A model generated the notes under the pieces. That model was not told the DNA's origin, searched no databases, and saw only the letters and a program-made list of their open reading frames with translations. This document shows, in pieces, positions 19,701 through 26,645 of a stretch of DNA of 40,524 nucleotides. Origin of the DNA: Nemertoderma westbladi (taxonomy: Eukaryota; Xenacoelomorpha; Nemertodermatida; Nemertodermatidae); NCBI GenBank assembly GCA_032718475.1, contig JAUCBJ010004152.1:1-40524 (forward strand), written 5' to 3'. The translations under genes were made by a program, and so were the position numbers. How positions within the stretch are numbered: position 1 is the stretch's first letter; each line of letters begins with the position of its first letter.

Positions 19701-22700
19701 TTCAAACGTTGTCAGGAGAACCTAAACGTTTGGCGGAGACCTTCGTTGGTGTACCGGACGCTTTCGAACTAGCGTACGATCGTTTGACCTCGATCTACGG
19801 AGGCACAGTCAGTATGGCCAGGTCAGTAATAGAGGAACTCTGTAAGGGAGGGGCTATCACTAAACCCGTCGACTTATTAAAACTGGCCGACGAGATAAAG
19901 AACGCTATCACTACTTTAAGATCCATTGGACAACTCGACTACGGGAATACCCCTACAGTCCTATTAAAGATCATAGGACGACTCCACCATCGACTTCGTC
20001 GGGAGTGGAGAAAGATCGAATACCAGCGGGAAGAGCGGGGTGGATTCTTAAAACTAGAGGATGTGTACCTTTTGATATCCAGGGAAGCAGTTGTAGAAAC
20101 ACGATCCAACTACACTGACCAGCACATCGTAGCAGAAGGGATCACCTTGCCATCCTCCAACCGACAAAAACCCCAGACAACATCCACCAAGACGGCCACT
20201 TACGCCACATCGACGGAAACCCGACAATTCTCGGACGGAAGTAGGGTATCTGCGCCCATTGGGACAAAACAGACGAGACAACAACTTAGTACCGACTTCA
20301 GCGGCTGCCAATACTGCGAGCATTTAGGCAAGCGGTATATCGGTCACAAGTTGCGAAGTTGTCGACAGTTTCGCGAGTTGAACTCGGAAGAACGACGGCT
20401 GCAAATACGGCCATTGGACTCTTGTTGGCGGTGTACGCGACACGGACACGTCCGTAAAGATTGCCCAAATACCGACACTTGTCCATCCTGTGGACGCAAC
20501 CACGACGGTCTGCTCCACACAGACAGCCACACGCCGACAAAACGCTTCGCCAGGGAACACCCGGAAGCAGCAGCGAGATGTGATGCGGCCTACAGAAAAC
20601 GAGAATCGAAAACGACTCCAACCTTCGTGACCCATATTGAGGATTGCTTCTCAGAACAATCCGGATCGTCGGACGAAGAATCAGAAGACGACGACGTATA
20701 TTCGGATGGAGATGAACAGCCATCGATCGCGCTTCTGACTACTGACCAACTAAAGGGATTTAGTGTAATTCCGATTAAGGTTACTGGCACAAAGGGGAGT
20801 AAGAGAATCTACGCGATTCTAGATTCAGCCTCATCTCACAGTTACGTGGATGAAAAGATAGCTGACGTCGTGACGGATCTCAGACAAGGTAAGCGCGTCA
20901 GTTATACCGTAAGTAGTATGCACGGACAGCGTGCAATACCAGTGACACGAGTCAAGTTGAACTTAGACTCTCTTCTTCCGAAATCGCAACACAGCGAGAG
21001 GGAGAGGTCTTTGTTACCCTTTAAAGATCTAACCTTTGCGGCCACGAAGGACTTTAGTAACCTACTAGGTCCAGTGCCGGAACAATCTCTAGAGGACCGT
21101 AAGTATTTCAGACACCTTGGTGTACCCGAATGTCCTGTCAATTATAGATCGGTAGCCATGCTGATCGGGACAGACCAATTCAACCTACATCAGGTGTGGG
21201 AAACCAGACCATCGGCAGTTGTAGCGGGAAACGCATACGCCTGCAGAACGCCGATAGGGTGGTATACTCGAGCGCCTGTGCGCACACTAGACGTAAGTGA
21301 CGAGGAAGACGATGTACAAAGTACATGTAGTTTATTAACTACAAATTCAATTCATTCCTTCTCACACGACGTGAACCATACTACACTACAGTCGACAAAA
21401 CGTGACAGATGTGTGACTAGTATGATAAGTCACAAGGAGCAGCTAATTCACCAGGTGCAGAAATCGATACAACATTGGCCTCCGTTATACGACAACAAGT
21501 CTAACACCATCCCTAAGGACGCGGAAATCAAGAAACCAAAAAAGGGGAAGGCAAAGAAAAAGACAACGGCGGCAAAACTCAAGAAAAAACCGAAGGCGAA
21601 ATGGAAAGATATAACTTCAAAGGTCAAGAGAGGAAGACTTGCGAGCCTTTCTACACCAGACATATCGCCAGACGGTCAACCAGACACGTTACTAGACGGT
21701 CAATCAGACATTCTACCAGACATTAGTAACGCATTGACAAACAGTAAAGCCGCAGTTTCTCTGTTGGAGCGGCCTTCTATTGACAAACAACCAGATACGT
21801 TACCAGACGTATCGCCAGACACATTACTAGACAGTCGACTAGACACTAGTAACGTACTGACAAATAGTGAAGCCGCAGTTTCCCTATTGGAGCGGCCTTG
21901 TATTGACAAACTACCAATTTTGACACACTTGAGCAACCATAAGCACGGTGAAACCTCATGTATTACAGATGTGGGTAGTACCTACGCTAATGTAAATACA
22001 GGTGTTACTCTGCGCTCAAGAGACATACCGAACTTGCAACCTACGGTGAGACCTGGGATTAATGTCGGCAGAAAAATAAGTTTACCGAAACCTGCTGACC
22101 CCATAGAGTTCAAACCACCATTAACGATCGACTTACAAAGTACCGACAATCAAGGTAAGAAGACGAAGAAGGACAAATTACTTGTAGACCCGGACGGATC
22201 AACAGTCAACAAGGGAATACTTACCGGCGGACCCGTGGGCCCTTCTAGTAAATCAAAACCTTCCAAAATCTCCATTGACTTACCTGATGACGTCACAAAT
22301 ACTCACGTCGACCGGATTGTAAACTTAACAGACTCTTGGTCAAACGCTTGCCGAAAGTTAGCGTGGATTGTACGTTTTGTACAATACGTTAAAGGCAAAC
22401 GTGACTTTACACGTCGACTTACATTGGCTGAGATTGACAGGTGTGAAATTAAATTAATTCGCCATTACCAACTGCGATATTTCGCACGCGAATTCACATC
22501 TATAAATCAAGGCCTACCAATCAAGTCGTCACCGATACTGAGTTGGAGTCCGATTATTTATAATGGCTTAATTTGTCATAAATCTCGGCTTCAAAACATT
22601 GACTTTAACACAAACTTTAGATACCCAATAATAATACCGCAACACCACGAACTACAACGTGCAATGATACTGGACGCACATTTACATCTGAAACACGCTG

Positions 22701-23815
22701 GAAGACACCACTGTCTTTCCTACTTACGTACAAGATTTGTATTGATTAGACCCAGTAAAGCGTTAAGTTCAGTGACACGTACGTGTATTATTTGTAAAAA
22801 GGTACATTCTAGAATAGGTACCCAAGAAATGAGTGAATTACCACAAGCACGACTTCAAGCATTCAGACCACCTTTTACAGAGACTGGAATTGATTGCTTT
22901 GGTCCCATACATACGAAACGTGGACGTATACTAGTAAAACGCTGGGGACTGATTTTCACATGTATGTCCAGTAGGGCAGTTCACATTGAACGTGTGATGG
23001 ATCTTTCCACCAACGCGTTTATACTAGCACTGCGGCGATTTATCGCTAGACGCGGACTAGTAAAATGCTTGTACTCAGACCAAGGGACAAACTTTGTTGG
23101 TGCTCGGAATGAGATTGCTAGAGCCTTTAAGAAATTAGATCATGATCAAATCTCGAACGAACTACAACCTCACAAGATTGTTTGGAAGTTTAATCCTCCA
23201 GATAGTCCATGGAGAGGCGGAGTCTGGGAGAGATTGATTAGATCTATAAAGACGGCAATGGCAAAAGTCATTCCAGTAAACCACATATTGACAGACGACC
23301 AACTGACAACATTGTTTGTTGAAATCGAGGCAATACTAAATACTAGACCAATAGTATTAGTACCCGATGACAAACAATCTCAATTTGCTTTAACACCGGC
23401 ACACCTGCTAATGCAGGCACCGACCACTTTGACGCCGATTTCTATTCCAATAGAAAGCGATAGCTACGGTAGAAAAGCGTGGAAAATCACGCAACTACTG
23501 GCTAACAAATTCTGGGAAATATGGCAAAACCATTATTTGCCCTCTATTTCTGCCAGAACAAACTGGTACAATAACACCCGCGCATTAAAGCCGGGAGATC
23601 ACGTGCTGTTAGCAGAAGTGAATCTAAAAAGACGCTTCTGGATAACAGGTGTAATTTTAGCCACACATCCATCTATGGATGGAGTGACAAGAACTGTGAC
23701 GGTACGGACAATTGACGGTCGTACAGTAGACAGACCGACTCAACGTCTCGTACTTCTTGAAGAGACTCGTAACGAGTCTGGAGACTACAAATCTCCAACT
23801 AATATTAGTAAATAA
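16778..23815 (+). CDS. Gag-protease-integrase polyprotein lacking reverse transcriptase
   Basis: 2345 codons with no interruption. Domain order: acidic N-terminus; coiled coil (about 271-430, with an Ala run); seven 28-residue repeats (576-765); DUF1759 Gag domain (937-1110); zinc knuckles (from C1177; the middle one is CWRC-x4-H-x4-C); DUF1758 aspartic protease with DSAS at 1349-1352; TPIGWYT (1491-1497), where the reverse transcriptase normally follows. Instead come Lys-rich sequence (1585-1610) and Ser/Pro/Asp repeats up to about 1870. Then the BEL/Pao pre-integrase segment (1881 on), an H2C2 zinc site (H1968-H1973, C2003-x2-C2006), integrase catalytic D2039, D2101, E2151, and DUF5641 (2244-2332). 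No YxDD box or RNase H motif exists. The ATG is the first in frame after the leader. A complete family pol would encode reverse transcriptase between residues about 1500 and 1880. Confidence 0.9.
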   Translation: MSDKQDYTKNTPTDYDSCDADKSAAEEQQGKTREPTEPTPCASPVHPTGVPDAVVRGDGRTEDFLTVPQPRYREMEMVSSVGSQESVVRSVGGYMAHITRSIGEGQRILDELTAPMSRFEFYTLQVRVQSKVYKSVDNLIGLQDLARQRQDMDTQLRILEKLMITREKLIQFKSTIRQIQQEQADQLLGESVSDELLQPEEEQELYRLDGQLKHLTDHLRMCGEDVGDWETVPEATRETSLAQIELAPGTLNQSLVSIRSEIGEVSMATSEIARQQQLYRQQQEMEEQTELLMAQAAVQEEKLRVANVARISHLQEQAELEAAEMERLELDIAQQAAAAAAAASELERKRLASEARTEMKKRQIKAQSAIRQAEFEAQQQQTEQREKEVKLHFELGKKARELANAKEDLDLQARDRSMRSRDGHDLDQLKVRHRQIQERKKEGSVGAPGRERQLVKDLCQRFPQVTPMFAPVTIKEPISIAGSSNISPIHGATEHRFVIPDKFTPPRATSSPIPKVKVSNPPITDRSSLLTRPALLTTKQVSPPSTPKLVTHYTYPMTFRPTKPLDSNAVVRPPVQFTSQSTTSRKTCEPTEQRRPVDTRPFNQFTSQSTTSRKTCEPTEQRRPVDTRPFNQFTSQSTTSRKTCEPTEQRRPVDTRPFNQFTSQSTTSRKTCEPTEQRRTVDTRPVQFTSQSTTSRKTCEPTEQRRTVDTRPFNQFTSQSTTSRKTCEPTEQRRPVDTRPFNQFTSQSTTSRKTCEPTEQRRSVDDVPKRNVRIRTTQRTRARRPPYPDDSSTSSESDYPKREVFRTGAADEYKRERSDNSFVDNPPQNTPTQKALQPTDAISTQQFADILRPVVNKLAQIEERLEEGYTDSSRNSEFEHNRHPKEPQRPVPSKHTSYQGKAPRRENINQVTNQGRETLNVAEEIAKFAARQGLPVQQPPKFSGSSKHWHTFVDYIESQIAVCAFTSLEKFNYLLQTLSGEPKRLAETFVGVPDAFELAYDRLTSIYGGTVSMARSVIEELCKGGAITKPVDLLKLADEIKNAITTLRSIGQLDYGNTPTVLLKIIGRLHHRLRREWRKIEYQREERGGFLKLEDVYLLISREAVVETRSNYTDQHIVAEGITLPSSNRQKPQTTSTKTATYATSTETRQFSDGSRVSAPIGTKQTRQQLSTDFSGCQYCEHLGKRYIGHKLRSCRQFRELNSEERRLQIRPLDSCWRCTRHGHVRKDCPNTDTCPSCGRNHDGLLHTDSHTPTKRFAREHPEAAARCDAAYRKRESKTTPTFVTHIEDCFSEQSGSSDEESEDDDVYSDGDEQPSIALLTTDQLKGFSVIPIKVTGTKGSKRIYAILDSASSHSYVDEKIADVVTDLRQGKRVSYTVSSMHGQRAIPVTRVKLNLDSLLPKSQHSERERSLLPFKDLTFAATKDFSNLLGPVPEQSLEDRKYFRHLGVPECPVNYRSVAMLIGTDQFNLHQVWETRPSAVVAGNAYACRTPIGWYTRAPVRTLDVSDEEDDVQSTCSLLTTNSIHSFSHDVNHTTLQSTKRDRCVTSMISHKEQLIHQVQKSIQHWPPLYDNKSNTIPKDAEIKKPKKGKAKKKTTAAKLKKKPKAKWKDITSKVKRGRLASLSTPDISPDGQPDTLLDGQSDILPDISNALTNSKAAVSLLERPSIDKQPDTLPDVSPDTLLDSRLDTSNVLTNSEAAVSLLERPCIDKLPILTHLSNHKHGETSCITDVGSTYANVNTGVTLRSRDIPNLQPTVRPGINVGRKISLPKPADPIEFKPPLTIDLQSTDNQGKKTKKDKLLVDPDGSTVNKGILTGGPVGPSSKSKPSKISIDLPDDVTNTHVDRIVNLTDSWSNACRKLAWIVRFVQYVKGKRDFTRRLTLAEIDRCEIKLIRHYQLRYFAREFTSINQGLPIKSSPILSWSPIIYNGLICHKSRLQNIDFNTNFRYPIIIPQHHELQRAMILDAHLHLKHAGRHHCLSYLRTRFVLIRPSKALSSVTRTCIICKKVHSRIGTQEMSELPQARLQAFRPPFTETGIDCFGPIHTKRGRILVKRWGLIFTCMSSRAVHIERVMDLSTNAFILALRRFIARRGLVKCLYSDQGTNFVGARNEIARAFKKLDHDQISNELQPHKIVWKFNPPDSPWRGGVWERLIRSIKTAMAKVIPVNHILTDDQLTTLFVEIEAILNTRPIVLVPDDKQSQFALTPAHLLMQAPTTLTPISIPIESDSYGRKAWKITQLLANKFWEIWQNHYLPSISARTNWYNNTRALKPGDHVLLAEVNLKRRFWITGVILATHPSMDGVTRTVTVRTIDGRTVDRPTQRLVLLEETRNESGDYKSPTNISK
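16866..16882 (+). repeat. dispersed 17-nt motif, first copy
   Basis: ggaagactcgcgagcct. The same motif (ggaagactygygagcct) is at 18531, 18615, 18699, 18783, 18864, 18948, 19032, 21632, 24095 and 26204. Confidence 0.8.
18503..19068 (+). repeat. seven tandem 84-bp repeats inside gag
   Basis: Copies start at 18503, 18587, 18671, 18755, 18836, 18920 and 19004; the fourth is 81 bp. They encode a 28-residue unit (FTSQSTTSRKTCEPTEQ...) and differ at only a few bases, mostly in the Pro/Thr/Ser after EQRR. The near identity shows a recent expansion. Confidence 0.95.
21530..21913 (+). other. replacement linker where reverse transcriptase is expected
   Basis: Begins with a run of Lys-rich codons (21530-21607) and continues with Asp/Pro/Leu-rich sequence containing a 123-bp tandem duplication (agtaac at 21725 and 21848; both copies encode LTNS-AAVSLLERP). 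It contains one copy of the 17-nt motif (21632), read in a different frame from the gag copies. Confidence 0.7.
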
Positions 23816-24369
23816 TTAGGAGTTTACAAATAGATTTCCACGTACCTGTACACTGTAGTAAGGACAGCGGTAGAATTCCATTGTCTTTATATGTGAACAT
23901 TGAGGGTCCCTTATGTGTCACATAGGAGCGGGATTTGTAGGTATAAGAAATGGAATTCTACTTGGAACTCACAATATTGAGACATTTTCGAAATTTTAGA
24001 CAATCCATTTGGATTTGAAAATTTTTAAAATTTTCTCCAGTAAATAGATTTCAGGGTACAGTCGGGTGGAACTTAAAATTAGAGAAACAAGAGAGGAAGA
24101 CTTGCGAGCCTTTCTTAAAATTGTAATTAAATTTTACACGGTCTTGTTTCAATAAGTTACGTCAATAAATAGACTCCCCTATATTTATTACTAATTCTTG
24201 ACTGCTTATTTTCTGATAATAGTTTGGGATCAAAAAGTGAGTATTTTAGACTCACAGCCAGTTTAGCCCAAATTCGTTTTTTATTTCGGCAAAAAAAAAA
24301 TTTTAGATAAGAAGCAGCGTGTCATTAAAGAAACCTTAGATCTTAGGCTATGGGTAGGAGGTTAGAGCG
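23816..24369 (+). other. spacer between ORF1 and ORF2 of element B
   Basis: No gene. It contains the nested inverted repeats at 23870-23961, a copy of the 17-nt motif (24095) and AT-rich sequence. The segments agtttacaaatagatttcc and ccagtaaatagatttcagg are imperfect repeats (23821, 24040). Confidence 0.6.
23870..23961 (+). other. 92-nt stem-loop just after ORF1
   Basis: A perfect 13-bp outer pair, gtagaattccatt (23870-23882) and aatggaattctac (23949-23961), extends inward with small bulges (tctt/aaga, ata/tat). Inside it are tatgtga/tcacata and agggtccct. It begins 55 nt after the ORF1 stop. Confidence 0.8.
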
Positions 24370-26183
24370 TTGTCGAAGCCCAAAAGGCAGACGAAACTCT
24401 CACGTCTCCTCACAACTAACTACAAACTCTGTTGTATTCCCTCTAGTAGTAATGATTATGTAACTACACCTCTAATTATGGAGAAAGGGATACAAGGAGA
24501 GCCGAGATGGGGATATGATATCCAAGAGGAAGCGGCAGCTTCATTCGAACGATTTGGAGCAAAAGACTACACTATATTTGGTATAAAGGAATTATCAGAA
24601 AGTACAGCGAAGCTCGCAAAGACAGCAATGCCTTTACTCGAGCAGGATTTAGCATATTTCGAGACGTGTATCTTCGCTGTGCGGGATCTCTTATCGAAAG
24701 ACCATCTATGTTTACATTGTTACCCTATGAAGGAGAACGTATCGTGGAGATTATGGATGAATCACGGCAGACGCGCGCGCCTATCGGTCACCTTGGTGAT
24801 GATTTCGAAGTAACTACTACGATCACTGACGATCCTTTAGAAGAACTTCTTGAGATAGAAAGGAACCTCCCGAAGAAATCTCAGACGGAGATTCGACAAC
24901 TTGAAGCAACAGATGCTATAGTTTGCATACAACCTTCAGAAACCTACCAACCCATAGATCCAGATGATTACGATTATAGTGTGGGAGGAAGCGCTCGACC
25001 GATTGGAGATCTTATATACGAACGAGTGTGGTACCCTGCCAATACGATGTGTAGTAAATGTGGCGTCGCTGGACATCATATGACAAAGTGCAGTGGAAAG
25101 CACATTACTACGACTCAGCTAATCTGTGGATGGTGTGGGGATCAAGGGTCTCATACCTTTTATACTTGCTGGAGATTTATGGCTCAATGTACTTACTGCA
25201 ATATAAAGGGCATCGAGCATCTGAATGCCAACTAAAAGACATACCCTATGAACACGAATCTGTAAAACTCGTGAGAAAATTATTTGATGAGTGGGAAGAT
25301 TTAGCCGACGAACATGTATCGGCACAAAGAAGACGGTTTCCGATGAGGGCGCATCTTGGATTTTGGGCGGTAAATCCCCAGACGATGATGTCGGAAGGAT
25401 ATATCTCCGCTATGCCCCAATATGACGAACTTATTGAGGTTGTCGATATTTTACCCCACGACAGTGGATTCCGAGTAGTGCGCGAGTATCTATTACAAAT
25501 TCACCCGGATAACAAAAACACGTGGAATTTTCAGAAAGTCGTTAATCGCATTACGTATGTATGGTGAATTCGATCGTTTCCGAACTGAAAAGCGGAACAA
25601 AGGAGCTTGGTTAACCGTCGCATGGGCGTACCGAGCCGCGTTTTACCACAAACGTATACGAGCGAGCGTATTCAAGGAAGAGGAGGTCCTAGAGGCGACA
25701 AATATACCAGCCACTCCGGTTGCGCCGTCTGCACGTCACCCTCGGGAGGACGGACAGGGTAGGATCATACGGGTCCAGAAAGTGGGCCAACAATTAAAGA
25801 AAATTATTAATATAGAAGAACGCAAGGGAGCTGAGCCGACCATTCGAGTTACTCGGGATACGGTATCGCTTCCTAGAGAACCAACAGGAGGATCGGGACA
25901 CACCCCAGCTGATGAGAAGGGGGCACAAGCTACTCTTGGGTCTGCGTCGTCCGCTTCTCGCGCGTTCCCAGACGTTCTACCAACTGTAGTGACAACTGAT
26001 CGGTCACGAGGAGTCGGTCGAGGTTTTGGGATGCCAAATAGACGAATTTGCGAGGAAATAGTCGCACCGTCTCTCAACGTCCAAACGAAACCAGTGACTC
26101 GCCCCATTAGTCCCATATCGCGAGCAAAGTCACCTGTGCGCAGTTTTCGAGGACGCGGCAGGGCTCGATCCACTAAGCGATAA
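24370..26183 (+). pseudogene. second gene of element B, zinc-knuckle protein, three frame changes
   Basis: About 600 codons spread over frames that overlap end to end: 24370-24813, 24666-25235, 25058-25567 and 25557-26183. The first part is helical and charged. A central cluster holds three zinc knuckles: CSKC-x4-H-x4-C (25048 on), CGWC-x5-H-x4-C, and a third that starts as CTYC in one frame while its His and last Cys are in the -1 frame. After it come charged helices, then a Pro/Ser/Arg-rich tail ending RGRGRARSTKR. I recognise no enzyme or envelope signature, no signal peptide and no membrane segment. It sits where env lies in some elements but looks like an RNA- or nucleic-acid-binding Gag-like protein. 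Frame changes are near 24640-24715 (-1), 25205-25211 (-1) and 25540-25560 (+1). They may be mutations, assembly errors or, for the second, programmed slippage. Confidence 0.65.
25205..25211 (+). promoter_or_regulatory. candidate -1 frameshift heptamer A AAG GGC
   Basis: In the incoming frame the codons are ata aag ggc, so the heptamer is in the X XXY YYZ phase required for -1 slippage. Slippage there continues the third zinc knuckle with its His and last Cys at the correct spacing. A gcat-ctga-atgc hairpin follows at 25217-25228 and a cacga/tcgtg pair at 25254-25275. Confidence 0.4.
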
Positions 26184-26645
26184 AAGGGAGGGCAAGGGTG
26201 GACGGAAGACTCGTGAGCCTTTCTTATGATTTTGTGATTTATTTGAATTTATATTTATATTTGTGTTTATTCCGAACTTATGCAATTTATATTGTTCCGA
26301 ATACTATGCAATTTATATCTTATAAGTAGTATTTGTATTTACAGTGAAATAGAAATTTTCATTTATTTGTATTTGTAATTGTTTGAATTTATGCAATATT
26401 GAAATGCAATAGATTTATATTGGTGAATTTAATTTAGATTTATATTGTACTTACTTAGTAAAGCCTTAAATACGTAAAGTTTGAATTTGTAATTAATTTT
26501 GTATCGAATCATTACGTAGAAAGGAAGTATTGTTTGAAACTTAATTGTAAATATGTAAGTACGCCCTAAGTATTCTATAGTTTGATTGATTATTGGTGAA
26601 AACCGTATATTTTATGCACGATAATATCCTGTTTTCATGGAGCGG
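26184..26645 (+). other. AT-rich 3' untranslated region of element B
   Basis: Starts with purine-rich sequence and the last copy of the 17-nt motif (26204-26220), then repetitive atttatattt sequence. Next to the 3' LTR the sequence is ggagcgg, only a weak polypurine tract. Confidence 0.6.

Noticed and set aside
24370-26183. envelope gene
   Set aside because: No signal peptide, membrane segment or Cys-rich ectodomain; zinc knuckles and a basic tail instead.
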